Positions 17,601-26,401 of a DNA stretch of 64,000 nt are shown one piece after another. The notes under the pieces are model-generated. The model did not search any database, was not told the origin of the DNA, and worked only from the letters and a program-made list of their open reading frames with translations. This DNA comes from Photobacterium damselae (lineage in GTDB: Bacteria > Pseudomonadota > Gammaproteobacteria > Enterobacterales > Vibrionaceae), in contig NZ_PYOG01000013.1 in NCBI RefSeq assembly GCF_003026815.1, positions 41,075 through 105,074 on the forward strand, in the 5' to 3' direction. Numbering within the stretch: the stretch's first letter is position 1; each line of letters begins with the position of its first letter. The position numbers and the translations under genes are program-made.

Positions 17601-17757
17601 GTACATCTTGTTCAAAGAAGTACATGTAACCACCAGGCTCTAGTTGTGCTCCTTTTCCATCTACATTTGGAGCGTTTTGAATACTTTCGTTATTACATCC
17701 AGCCAGCGCTAAAGAAAGACTGATTGTTAAGATTGAAGGGAGAAGGGGATGTTTCAT
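14677..17757 (-). CDS. Lipoprotein polysaccharide lyase family 8 (chondroitin ABC lyase-like)
   Basis: This 1026-residue protein has a lipoprotein signal (LALAGC, Cys21), so it is membrane-anchored. An N-terminal jelly-roll domain (about 35-190) of the kind found in chondroitin ABC lyase precedes the alpha/alpha toroid (about 230-560) and beta domains. Residues aligning with the catalytic set of the Proteus enzyme are visible: His486 and Tyr493 in HHSQHYPAYG, Arg546 in LSGRHP, and Glu641 in GNETYAANNLYGRY. Its length is close to that of chondroitin ABC lyase I. It probably has broader specificity than the 806-residue lyase, including dermatan. It is divergent from the sulfatase maturase. Confidence 0.92.
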   Translation of the reverse strand: MKHPLLPSILTISLSLALAGCNNESIQNAPNVDGKGAQLEPGGYMYFFEQDVPQAITTTATQSLAVTNRHYKDGAQSLRWQFDPTTMLTFHQAIGYSPEKEDAITPQTFTAWIYNEKPIDDSLLFEFGTDDSTQVKFHYRLNFKGWRGIAVPYRNMQGQANANMDRLRIIAPQASGTIYFDQMMMSVPVDNRWPTADYQQPFVNPTVVDMASKNWTALMMYDEMLKEHHATFDFTVPFDDTSGDTANLYQQFDQYLAVNPHATITQQQIDKNLASYQKFALTQNTDGSWQGKPLDHPKRQNYLKTGILDDATLAMVTDTANIRDLGKILLESAKLLRSESLSNANRAALEKAFINAVSYSFDQGWQGGSGLQVITHVGYQTREYFDALFIARQLLAQHHLLQSAQQSMMWFNATGRIYETDQDITASNVDILNTQLQWMIKSFLLLPNSSERHDMLQQLQTWLSKTLLASDGLGGGFKPDGSIFHHSQHYPAYGKDAFSGLAGAVFGLSNSPYQITPQAHSRIKDALLKMRIYTKETNTPIVLSGRHPDGKQKITATPFKWLALAGSPDQTHLIDPELAAAFANLTNKTEFEGIKAENEPVGSWAMNYASMAVVRGSSHSDTQKSWLATARGFSRYLVGNETYAANNLYGRYLQYGQLEITPADYSLRAFSHDGWDWNRYPGTTTIHLPNNKLKAVLNQLSGAGIEEMLLSTEAYSGANRLDDHMAMFAMKLQGHKKYQQQGFTANKSYFIFDNNVIALGSNINSDDPLYPVETTLFQHSVSSLEPIEVNGTPISNLDYADSLSGEITLQDPAHNYYFISATNEQPLNISYQTQTSNDEDDGKVTTGNFASAVIEHGIQAKNRSYEYAITIDGTEAVKPKYHVLQQDINLHAVEKDGIEAYAFFAPTQVTSNTHVVSAETPMQIIAKPNQQGDELALSIVNPDFAFYKGQDPDQIDENGDQVEVSIYSRPWRYDLSQPVTSIFTVKGHWQLAAPSDKVQTSIDGENTKVTTTTTDAEVLQFGLIAK

Positions 17758-18016
17758 TGTCGTTTAACCTTTTGTTATATTATTTGAGTGCGAAAGGTTA
17801 ATGAAAGTGTGTTGATTAAAAAATGATCTAGATCGAATTGTTTAGCTCATTCTTACTTTCGGTTTGTTTTGTTTTTAGTGGTTGAAGCAAGATCACAAAA
17901 GAAAATGGCGTCTAATCTTTCATTTGTTTTTGTTCTTGTGATCTCAATCTCTTTGTTGTTTCGTTTGTTTTCGTATTATGTGCCGGTCTTAATAACGAAA
18001 TATGCAAGGAATGAGC
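17758..18016. promoter_or_regulatory. Divergent promoter region between the ABC-type lyase and the sulfatase maturase
   Basis: This AT-rich gap holds several regulator-like repeats: AGATCACAA at 17890-17898 paired with TTGTGATCT at 17936-17944, and GATCTAGATC at 17825-17834, which matches the centre of the CRP consensus but lacks its full TGTGA arms. GAAAGT/ACTTTC elements also occur on both sides. No coding potential is convincing. Confidence 0.4.
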
Positions 18017-19270
18017 ATGGCAACAGCACGCTTTCACATGATGGCAAAACCAACGAGCTATCGCTGTAATTTAAAATGTGAATACTGCTTCTATCTTGAA
18101 AAAGAGGAAATATTAGGAGATTCACAGTCATCTGAATGTGTTAGTGCGACATCAAAGCAACCAGATGTAATGCCTAATCCTGTGCTAAAGCGTTACGTTC
18201 GAGATTACATTGCTTCTCAAGATGCAGATCAAATAGATTTTTCATGGCAAGGTGGGGAGCCAACACTCGCTGGCTTGGATTTCTATCGTCAAGTGGTGAA
18301 GTACCAACGTCAGTATGCCAACGGTAAAACCATCACCAACAGTTTTCAAACTAACGCGGTTGCTATCAATAAACAATGGGCGCAATTTTTTGCTGAACAT
18401 CAATTTCTGATTGGTGTATCTATTGATGGTACCCCCGATATTCATGATAAATACCGCATATCTGTTAACGGTAAACCAACTTTCGAACGAGTGAAACGTG
18501 CTATTGAATTGCTGCTTGAATACCAAGTAGAGTTTAATGTTCTTACTGTTATTAATGATCAGAATTGGGATAAAGGTGCGCAAACCTACCAGTTCTTAAA
18601 ATCACTAGGGGCTCGCCACCTGCAATTTATTCCAATTGTTGAAGTGGAAGGTTCAGCTACGACCTCGACTCGTCATTACGCTCCAGAAAAAAATAATAAC
18701 GTCACGCATTTTTCGGTTCCTGCTTATGGCTACGGTCAGTTTATGACTGAAGTGTTTGAAGAGTGGTTAAAAGAAGATGTTGGCACCGTATATGTGCGTA
18801 TGTTCGATAGCATTTTAGCTACTTGGCTTGGTTATCCCGCCTCTGTTTGTGTTCAATCCAAAAACTGTGGTCAAGCCATGGTAATTGAAGCAAATGGTGA
18901 TGTGTATTCTTGCGATCACTATGTTTATCTAGCGAACCGATTAGGCAATGTTGCTGAACTGTCGTTAACTAAAATGGCAACGAGCAAACAGCAACAACGC
19001 TTTGGTAATGCTAAATCGACCAAATTAACGGATCAATGCCAATCTTGCGAAGTACACGGCTTGTGTTATGGCGGGTGTCCTAAGCATCGCATTGTTCATC
19101 AAGAAGGGCAAAAACATAAACAAAACTATTTGTGCCCGTCATATCAAAAAATTTTCCGTCATACCGCGCCTGCCATGCATTTAATGAGTCAAGCCATTCG
19201 TCAAGGGGGCACGGCCGCCGACGCCTTACCTATGATTGCTCATGCTCGCGGTCAACATGCTTTTGCGTAA
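18017..19270 (+). CDS. Anaerobic-type sulfatase-maturating enzyme (radical SAM, SPASM)
   Basis: This 417-residue enzyme converts the active-site Cys or Ser of sulfatases into formylglycine. The radical SAM cluster motif CNLKCEYC is at residues 17-24, the WQGGEPTL motif follows near 76, and the C-terminal SPASM cysteines are visible (CGQAMVIEANGDVYSCDHY, CQSCEVHGLCYGGC). Start 18017 is preferred over ATGs at 18002 and 18011 because AAGGA sits six bases before it. The sulfatase follows after 71 bases without a terminator, and that sulfatase carries the expected Cys-type motif, so this is an enzyme-substrate pair. It acts in the cytoplasm before the sulfatase is exported. Confidence 0.95.
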   Translation: MATARFHMMAKPTSYRCNLKCEYCFYLEKEEILGDSQSSECVSATSKQPDVMPNPVLKRYVRDYIASQDADQIDFSWQGGEPTLAGLDFYRQVVKYQRQYANGKTITNSFQTNAVAINKQWAQFFAEHQFLIGVSIDGTPDIHDKYRISVNGKPTFERVKRAIELLLEYQVEFNVLTVINDQNWDKGAQTYQFLKSLGARHLQFIPIVEVEGSATTSTRHYAPEKNNNVTHFSVPAYGYGQFMTEVFEEWLKEDVGTVYVRMFDSILATWLGYPASVCVQSKNCGQAMVIEANGDVYSCDHYVYLANRLGNVAELSLTKMATSKQQQRFGNAKSTKLTDQCQSCEVHGLCYGGCPKHRIVHQEGQKHKQNYLCPSYQKIFRHTAPAMHLMSQAIRQGGTAADALPMIAHARGQHAFA

Positions 19271-19341
19271 TACCCATTTAGGCAATAAATAAAAACGATA
19301 TTAGTACAACTATGAATAACGATTGAGACAAGGAGTTAACA

Positions 19342-20973
19342 ATGAATCTGTCCTCGACTAAGAAGACAGTGGTTGCCAGTTTAGTTGCCGCAGCATGTGT
19401 TGCAGCACCGGTTACCACCTATGCGGCAAAACAAGCTGAACAACCAAATGTATTATTGGTGATCATGGATGACCTAGGTACGGGTCAGCTCGATTTTGCT
19501 TTAGACAGCTTAGATAAAACAGAATTAGCAAAACGCCCAGTACCGGCTCGTTATCAAGGCGATCTGGATAAAATGATTGATGCGGCACATCGAGCAATGC
19601 CTAATGTGGCTAAATTAGCACAAAATGGCGTTAAGATGACCAATGCATTTGTGGCTCATCCTGTGTGTGGTCCATCTCGTGCTGGTATCTTTACAGGCCG
19701 TTATCCAACCAGTTTTGGTACTTACAGTAATGACGATGCGTTGCAAGGCGTGCCTCTTGATATCAAATTACTGCCTGCATTGTTCCAAGAAAATGGTTAC
19801 CGTACCGCCAATATTGGTAAGTGGCACAATGCGAAGATCGCAAGCAAAGATAAAGTAGCAGAAGATGCCCGTACCCGCGATTACCACGATATTCAGATTC
19901 CGGTGATCGGTAAAGGATTTGGTCCTGAAGAGCGTGGATTTGATTATTCATACAGTTTCTATGCTTCTGGTGCTGCGTTATGGAATTCCCCTGCGATTTA
20001 TCAAAATGGCAAGAACATTCCAGCGCCAGGTTATCTAACTCATAATCTCACCAATGAAGCGCTTAAATTTATTGAAGATAGTGGCGATAAACCATTTTTC
20101 ATTAACTTAGCTTATAGTGTGCCACACATTCCACTAGAGCAAGCATCACCTGCTAAGTACATGGATCGTTTTAATACAGGAAATGTAGAAGCCGATAAAT
20201 ATTTTGCGGCAATTAACGCAGCCGATGAAGGCCTTGGTCAGATCATGGCACTGTTGAAGCAAAAAGGTGAGCTTGATAATACGCTGATTTTCTTCCTATC
20301 TGATAATGGTGCTGTTCATGAGTCACCAATGCCAATGAACGGTATGGACAGAGGCTTTAAAGGCCAAATGTATAATGGTGGAGTGCGTGTACCATTTGTC
20401 GCTGCTTGGCCAAATCACATTCCTGCTGGTGGTAAGAGTGATACGCTAATCTCGGCTCTTGATATCTTACCAACTGCATTAAAGGCCGCTGGTATTTCGA
20501 TTCCTCAAGATATGAAGGTCGATGGCCAAGATATTATGCCTGTCCTTGCAGGTAAAGCAGAGCAGTCACCACATAAATATATTTACTGGGCAGGCCCTGG
20601 CGCTAAGCATTACAGTGAAGAAAATGACCCATTCTGGTATGGCTATTGGAAATGGATTACATACGAAAGCGATACTATTCCATCTAATCCTAATTTAGAA
20701 AAGCTTTCTAAAGGCTCATGGGCAATTCGAGATCAAGATTGGGCTCTGTATTTTTATGATGATGGTTCTAATAAAGTGAAATTATTTAACGATAAATTAG
20801 ATCCTTCTGAATCTAAAGACTTAGCTCAGAAATACCCAGAAAAAGTAGTTGAAATGAAAAATGCTTTTTATGACTGGATCAAAGATAAGCCAAAACCTGT
20901 GGCATGGGGTCAAGACCGCTATCATGTTCTTACTGAGTCGGCAAAACCAGCACCTAAATTAGCCCAAAACTGA
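19342..20973 (+). CDS. Exported Cys-type sulfatase (S1 family), probable GAG sulfatase
   Basis: This 543-residue protein has a Sec signal peptide (cleavage near residue 28, TTYAAK). The alkaline-phosphatase-like core begins with NVLLVIMDD (metal aspartates 43-44). The modification motif is CGPSRAGIFTG with Cys109 as the formylglycine precursor; further conserved residues are GKWH, VPHIPL and SDNG. AAGGAG precedes the start. It sits directly after its maturase and among chondroitin lyases, so removal of 4-O or 6-O sulfate from chondroitin oligosaccharides in the periplasm or outside is the likely role; position specificity cannot be read from sequence. Confidence 0.93.
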   Translation: MNLSSTKKTVVASLVAAACVAAPVTTYAAKQAEQPNVLLVIMDDLGTGQLDFALDSLDKTELAKRPVPARYQGDLDKMIDAAHRAMPNVAKLAQNGVKMTNAFVAHPVCGPSRAGIFTGRYPTSFGTYSNDDALQGVPLDIKLLPALFQENGYRTANIGKWHNAKIASKDKVAEDARTRDYHDIQIPVIGKGFGPEERGFDYSYSFYASGAALWNSPAIYQNGKNIPAPGYLTHNLTNEALKFIEDSGDKPFFINLAYSVPHIPLEQASPAKYMDRFNTGNVEADKYFAAINAADEGLGQIMALLKQKGELDNTLIFFLSDNGAVHESPMPMNGMDRGFKGQMYNGGVRVPFVAAWPNHIPAGGKSDTLISALDILPTALKAAGISIPQDMKVDGQDIMPVLAGKAEQSPHKYIYWAGPGAKHYSEENDPFWYGYWKWITYESDTIPSNPNLEKLSKGSWAIRDQDWALYFYDDGSNKVKLFNDKLDPSESKDLAQKYPEKVVEMKNAFYDWIKDKPKPVAWGQDRYHVLTESAKPAPKLAQN

Positions 20974-20994
20974 TAATCCTATTTTTAAGATTGT

Positions 20995-21045
20995 AAGCCA
21001 CGTATGAAGTGACCGCAAATAGTGAACATTTCAGCTACGTGGCTT
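20995..21045 (+). terminator. Terminator after the sulfatase
   Basis: AAGCCACGTA and TACGTGGCTT are perfect ten-base arms around a 31-base loop that contains a minor TGAA/TTCA pairing, followed by a T-rich run. Confidence 0.7.
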
Positions 21046-21161
21046 CGTTTATTTTTATTTTCGAATTATCAAATCGATTTTTTATTATATGAATTAACGA
21101 GTTGCTTTGATAATACCAATCAGTTCCTTGGTTGGTTTAAACGTCATGATAGGGAAGAAAA

Positions 21162-22700
21162 ATGACAACGAAAACACCTCAGACGCCAACCTCAGCCCCA
21201 AAAGCTGAGACTAAATCACATATTGATTCGATTAAGCATATTACTGCAACAGAACGACCCGTAGTTCCATATGAGCACCCGGATGCAAAGATGTATTGGC
21301 ATCTGTTTAAGCAGCGTTTAGTTCGGTTAAAAGTGAAAAAGCCACGTTACGCAAAGCATGACCACCATATTCAGCAGCTTTTCCAGCAAGAACAAGATCT
21401 ACGCGTATTATGCGACAGTTTAAGCCAATATGTGACCGAAGCGTTTTGTCATTACAGTGTATGGGACCACTCTCACGCTTATTACCCTGGCCGTCCTAGT
21501 CAGCAAAGTGCTCGTACCGATGCTGTAGAAGGGGTAAGTCGTGTGTTACCAACTCTTGCCGCTTGGCTTCATTTTAGCAATCAAACTCAGATGACAACTT
21601 TAGATGGTCAATCGATTGATATTGCATCGTTGCTATCTCAAGCTTTTTTAGCGGGCACAAATCCAACCCATCCGGGTTATTGGGGGACGTTACATAACTG
21701 TGATCAACGTATTTGTGAATCAGCTGATTTGGCGTTGGCTTTATGGTTATCAAAAGAGTGGGTATGGCAACACTATAGCGCGCCTGAGCAGCAGCAGATA
21801 GTACAGTGGTTTAAGCAGGTTAATTCGTTAATTACAGTTGATAATAATTGGCACTTATTTCCATTAACGGTACAGGTGGTTTTAAAAGCTTTAACGGGCG
21901 AAGAGCTGGTTGATCATGATAAGTATGAGCGGATCAAAGTTTTTTACGTTGGAGATGGCTGGTTCCGTGATGGCGCAAAAGGCAATTATGATTACTACAA
22001 TGCTTGGGGGTTCCATTACTCTTTATATTGGCTAGATCAGATAGACCCGAGCTTTGACCCCGACTTTATTCGCCAATCATTAAGTGATTTTGTTTCTGGA
22101 TACCGCTATTTCTTTACGCCGCAAGGACTGCCTTTTTTTGGTCGCAGTGCGTGTTACCGTTTAGCTGCAGCTGCCCCGTTATTAATGGCGATTGATCAAA
22201 ATAGTTCTGCTCTTTCTGTGGGCGAGGCGAAACGAGCATTTAGGCTTAACCTAACGTATTTTGTGGGTAATGGCGCGATGCAATACGGTGCACCAACACA
22301 AGGTTTGTTCCAAGATGACGGCCGTTTGGTCGATAATTACAGTGGACCTGCAAGCAGCTTTTGGTCTTTACGAGCTCTAAATATTGCTCTATTTATAGGG
22401 AATCGTTGTGACTTATGGCACGCGAAAGAAACCCCATTGATGATAGAACAACAAGGATATGATTTTGATATTCCTGCCATTCAAGCCAATATTAAAGGAG
22501 TTTTCGAAACGAAAGAGATTGTAGTGACATTCCGACATGAATATACCGAGCAGCAAACTCCTCTTTCTCGCCGCTTAGAATCACAATCATATCTCAATAA
22601 AGCTCTTGAATTGGTCTTGGGGCGAGCCGAACGACCAAAAAATAATTTATTACGCAAAGGGATCACCAGTTATAGTTCGAAAATGTCCCATTTCTTTTAA
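21162..22700 (+). CDS. DUF2264 protein (GH154-type, putative beta-glucuronidase)
   Basis: This 512-residue protein has no signal peptide and is therefore cytoplasmic. It matches the DUF2264 family, an (alpha/alpha)6-like fold, with conserved stretches RTDAVEGVSRVLP near residue 118, NPTHPGYWG, and GDGWFRDGAKGNYDYYNAWGFHY near 265-287. Some DUF2264 members are classified as GH154 beta-glucuronidases. In this locus it could remove saturated glucuronate from the non-reducing end of imported GAG oligosaccharides, complementing the unsaturated uronyl hydrolase. AGGGAAGA precedes the ATG. It is followed by a terminator and appears monocistronic. Activity is inferred from family and context. Confidence 0.8.
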   Translation: MTTKTPQTPTSAPKAETKSHIDSIKHITATERPVVPYEHPDAKMYWHLFKQRLVRLKVKKPRYAKHDHHIQQLFQQEQDLRVLCDSLSQYVTEAFCHYSVWDHSHAYYPGRPSQQSARTDAVEGVSRVLPTLAAWLHFSNQTQMTTLDGQSIDIASLLSQAFLAGTNPTHPGYWGTLHNCDQRICESADLALALWLSKEWVWQHYSAPEQQQIVQWFKQVNSLITVDNNWHLFPLTVQVVLKALTGEELVDHDKYERIKVFYVGDGWFRDGAKGNYDYYNAWGFHYSLYWLDQIDPSFDPDFIRQSLSDFVSGYRYFFTPQGLPFFGRSACYRLAAAAPLLMAIDQNSSALSVGEAKRAFRLNLTYFVGNGAMQYGAPTQGLFQDDGRLVDNYSGPASSFWSLRALNIALFIGNRCDLWHAKETPLMIEQQGYDFDIPAIQANIKGVFETKEIVVTFRHEYTEQQTPLSRRLESQSYLNKALELVLGRAERPKNNLLRKGITSYSSKMSHFF

Positions 22701-22723
22701 ATTTTAAAGATTGTCTGATTAAT

Positions 22724-22761
22724 AGCCGAAGCTCATAACTATCAAGATAGGCGTTTCGGCT
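22724..22761 (+). terminator. Terminator after the DUF2264 gene
   Basis: AGCCGAA and TTCGGCT are seven-base arms around a 24-base loop that can pair further, followed by a short T-rich stretch. Confidence 0.6.
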
Positions 22762-22844
22762 TTATTCACAGTGTTTTTATTCCTCTTTTTTGTTTATTCA
22801 TCGGTATAACCAATAATTTATTGTGAAAGCGCATTAGTCGAAAT

Positions 22845-23835
<991 letters not shown>

Positions 23836-23906
23836 ATTTTTGAGTATCTCTCCCCCTAATTGGTTCTAAACCAAAGGTACTCATATTCATTGATGCTCTT
23901 TTGAGT

Positions 23907-23960
23907 CCGTTATTAGCTATGTTTGGCGTTTCCCATAACGGTTAAACATAGCTTTTTTTA
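23907..23960 (+). terminator. Two interleaved hairpins with T-run between the aldolase and kdgK
   Basis: Stem A pairs CCGTTAT (23907-23913) with ATAACGG (23935-23941). Stem B pairs AGCTATGTTT (23915-23924) with AAACATAGCT (23944-23953) and is followed by TTTTTTATTTT. The stems are interleaved, so they either exclude one another or form a pseudoknot. Stem B alone is a textbook terminator; stem A could act as antiterminator. Confidence 0.6.
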
Positions 23961-23980
23961 TTTTCGTATTGGAGAGATTG

Positions 23981-24955
23981 ATGGAACAACTCCCGTCATT
24001 ATCTAAAAAAATCGCCATCATTGGTGAGTGCATGATTGAGCTCAGTGGCCAACCATTTGTACAACAAGAGCAAAATTTTGGTGGTGATACGTTAAATACG
24101 GCGATTTATTTATCTCGTTTATTACCGCGTTTGGCTCCTGCTTATATTACCGCTTTGGGTCTTGATAACTATAGCCATTACATGGTTGATGCATGGCAAA
24201 AAGAAGGCATTAATTGCGATTATGTATTGCGAGAAACTCGTAAATTGCCAGGTATGTATGCCATCGAAATTGATCCTAATGGCGAAAGAAGTTTCCACTA
24301 CTGGCGTAATGATTCTGCTGCTCGTCAAATGTGTGATCATCCTCAGTTTTGTACCGCTATCGACTACATGAAAAGCTGCGATCTTGTTTATTTATCTGGG
24401 ATTTCTTTAGCTATTTTACCTGATCACGGCAAAATTAAATTATTAGAAGCTTTAGCAGAAATCCGTTCTTGCGGCGTTAAAATTGCTATCGATTCTAATT
24501 ATCGTCCTCGTTTATGGCGCAGCAGAATGAATGCTAAAGAGTGGATGATGCAGCTTTATAGTTTGGCTGATCTGGCTTTAGTAACCGCAGAAGATGAAGA
24601 TCTACTGCATGGTTCGGTCAATAGTTTACCTTCAATCATTGCCAAACGTCTACAAGGACAAGGTGTCGAGCAAGTTGTCGTTAAAATGGGTAAAGAGGGC
24701 GCTCAATGGTTTGAACTAGGTCAGTCAGGTGTTGTTGCTGGTAACCAAGTTGATAACGTTATTGATACCACGGCTGCCGGTGATTCGTTTAATGCTGCTT
24801 ATTTAGCTTCGTGGGCCTTGGGCATGTCAATGAGCGAAAGCTGCCATTGGGGTAATCAGCTAGCAGCGCAAGTAATTCAGCATAAAGGTGCTGTTATTCC
24901 AACAGCTTACACTCGTTATTTAACAGAATTGATGGACGTTAATTATGATGACTAA
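23981..24955 (+). CDS. kdgK: 2-keto-3-deoxygluconate kinase (PfkB family)
   Basis: This 324-residue PfkB-family kinase phosphorylates KDG made by KduD. The substrate-side motif GGDTLNTAIYLSRL near residue 28, YWRNDSAARQ near 107 and the C-terminal ATP/catalytic motif DTTAAGDSFNAAYLA with its catalytic aspartate are typical of KdgK rather than of ribokinase or tagatose-6-phosphate kinase. Start 23981 is preferred to a TTG at 23969 because GGAG sits six bases before it. The end overlaps eda by 11 bases, indicating coupling. The tagatose-6-phosphate kinase required for the GalN branch is a different gene, unless this enzyme is promiscuous. Confidence 0.92.
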   Translation: MEQLPSLSKKIAIIGECMIELSGQPFVQQEQNFGGDTLNTAIYLSRLLPRLAPAYITALGLDNYSHYMVDAWQKEGINCDYVLRETRKLPGMYAIEIDPNGERSFHYWRNDSAARQMCDHPQFCTAIDYMKSCDLVYLSGISLAILPDHGKIKLLEALAEIRSCGVKIAIDSNYRPRLWRSRMNAKEWMMQLYSLADLALVTAEDEDLLHGSVNSLPSIIAKRLQGQGVEQVVVKMGKEGAQWFELGQSGVVAGNQVDNVIDTTAAGDSFNAAYLASWALGMSMSESCHWGNQLAAQVIQHKGAVIPTAYTRYLTELMDVNYDD

Positions 24956-25580
24956 AGAATGGCTAATGAAGTTACGTGACTTAAAAGTGATGCCTGTAAT
25001 TCAGATTGATAATGCAGATGATGCAGTACCATTAGCTAAAGTTCTTATTGATAATGGTCTCCCTGCTGCTGAAATTACGTTTAGAACAGCCGCAGCGGCG
25101 GAGTCAATTCGTCGTATTCGTGCCGAGTTTCCTGATATTGTTCTTTGTGCCGGAACGGTGTTAACCAAGGAACAAGCTGATGAAGCTACTGCTGCAGGGG
25201 CCGACTTTGTTATTAGTCCTGGGTTTAACCCAACTACAGTAAAATATTGCATTGAAAATAATATTAAGATGATCCCTGGCGTTAATAACCCAAGCCTTGT
25301 TGAACAAGCTCTTGAGTTGGGAGTTACAGCCCTAAAATTTTTCCCAGCAGAAGCATCTGGCGGTATTAATATGCTGAAATCATTAACTGGACCATACAGT
25401 CAGATTCAGTTAATGCCTACAGGTGGAGTAAATCCAAAGAATTTATTAGATTATTTGGCTATCTCTCAAGTCATTGCTTGTGGTGGAACTTGGATTGCAC
25501 CAACCGCTGCGATTAATGCCCATGATTGGGATTTGATTGCGCATAATGTGCGTGAAGCTGTAAAACTGACTCAACAATAG
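24945..25580 (+). CDS. eda: 2-keto-3-deoxy-6-phosphogluconate aldolase
   Basis: This 211-residue class I aldolase splits KDPG to pyruvate and glyceraldehyde-3-phosphate. The catalytic glutamate E43 (AAEITFRT) and Schiff-base lysine K131 (ALKFFPAE) are present, as is the PGVNNP segment and the terminal MPTGGV phosphate loop. Two adjacent ATGs (24945 and 24948) are possible starts. It overlaps kdgK and is followed after nine bases by the DJ-1-family gene, so the three are one operon that completes uronate catabolism. Confidence 0.95.
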   Translation: MMTKEWLMKLRDLKVMPVIQIDNADDAVPLAKVLIDNGLPAAEITFRTAAAAESIRRIRAEFPDIVLCAGTVLTKEQADEATAAGADFVISPGFNPTTVKYCIENNIKMIPGVNNPSLVEQALELGVTALKFFPAEASGGINMLKSLTGPYSQIQLMPTGGVNPKNLLDYLAISQVIACGGTWIAPTAAINAHDWDLIAHNVREAVKLTQQ

Positions 25581-25589
25581 GAGAGGATA

Positions 25590-26168
25590 ATGTCTGAGAC
25601 TAAACGCGTTGCAGTCTTACTTGCTGATGGTTTTGAAGAAGGGGAGGCGGTTGTTTTTATTGATATTATGCGTCGACTTGATATTGAAGTAGATGTCTTA
25701 TCATGCATGGAAACAACAGCATTAAATACTTATTTTAAAACTAAGATCACTGCTGACTACACACTTATTGAGAAGTTTGATGAGACCTATGACGCAGTAA
25801 TGATGCCGGGAGGCCCTCAAGGTACCGATAATCTCACTGCAAATACCAGTGTGATTGCATTTTTGAAGCGTCATATTGATGCTAACAAATACATCTGTGC
25901 TTTATGTTCATCTGGAGCAAAAGTATTAGCCGCTCATCATTTATTTCAAGGTCGTCCTTATACTACTGGTGATAAACTTGCAGATAAGTTTGATGATGGT
26001 GATTTTCGTATCCAGAAAGTAGTTGTGGCAGATAACTTTATTACAGGTCGTGGTTTAGGCGTCAGTTTTGAGTTTGCTTTTACTGTAGCTAAGTATTTAC
26101 TCTCTGATAATCAGGAGAAAGTAGATTGGCAGGCTAATCATATTTATTTTGAACATTGGCCTTTGTAA
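25590..26168 (+). CDS. DJ-1/PfpI-family protein (YajL-like)
   Basis: This 192-residue protein has the DJ-1 fold signatures: VAVLLADGFEEGEAV at residues 8-22 with the conserved glutamate, DAVMMPGGPQGTDNL near 68, and the nucleophile elbow ALCSSGAK with Cys106. DJ-1 proteins act on reactive carbonyls or as chaperones, though the glycation-repair role is debated. It is the last gene of the kdgK-eda operon, nine bases after eda with AGGAGAGGATA before its start, then a strong terminator. A role in dealing with reactive ketoaldehydes of the deoxyuronate pathway is plausible but only inferred. Confidence 0.88.
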   Translation: MSETKRVAVLLADGFEEGEAVVFIDIMRRLDIEVDVLSCMETTALNTYFKTKITADYTLIEKFDETYDAVMMPGGPQGTDNLTANTSVIAFLKRHIDANKYICALCSSGAKVLAAHHLFQGRPYTTGDKLADKFDDGDFRIQKVVVADNFITGRGLGVSFEFAFTVAKYLLSDNQEKVDWQANHIYFEHWPL

Positions 26169-26187
26169 TATTTCGCCATTACACATA

Positions 26188-26215
26188 GCCGATAGTTATT
26201 TCTATCGGCTTTTTT
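26188..26215 (+). terminator. Terminator of the kdgK-eda-DJ-1 operon
   Basis: GCCGATAG and CTATCGGC form an eight-pair stem with a six-base loop, directly followed by TTTTTT. Confidence 0.88.
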
Positions 26216-26401
26216 ATATTTAAATATTTGTAATTGAACAAGCCATATATTTTTATTTTGTATATTGTTACTGGTCTAATGACTTATTGTTTAATCGTTT
26301 CTTTATAATCCCGATTCATTTAGCTTTTAATATATATGAATAAATTAATTTCATATAAAAGTTAACTCTAATAAATCAATAAATAATTAAATATAAACAC
26401 A

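Noticed and set aside
17869..18069. Plus-strand 66-codon frame before the sulfatase maturase
   Set aside because: It covers promoter repeats, overlaps the maturase start in another frame and has an unusual start; it is probably chance.
23981..24955. The PfkB kinase as a tagatose-6-phosphate kinase
   Set aside because: Its YWRNDSAAR and GGDTLNTA motifs and its overlap with eda fit KdgK much better.
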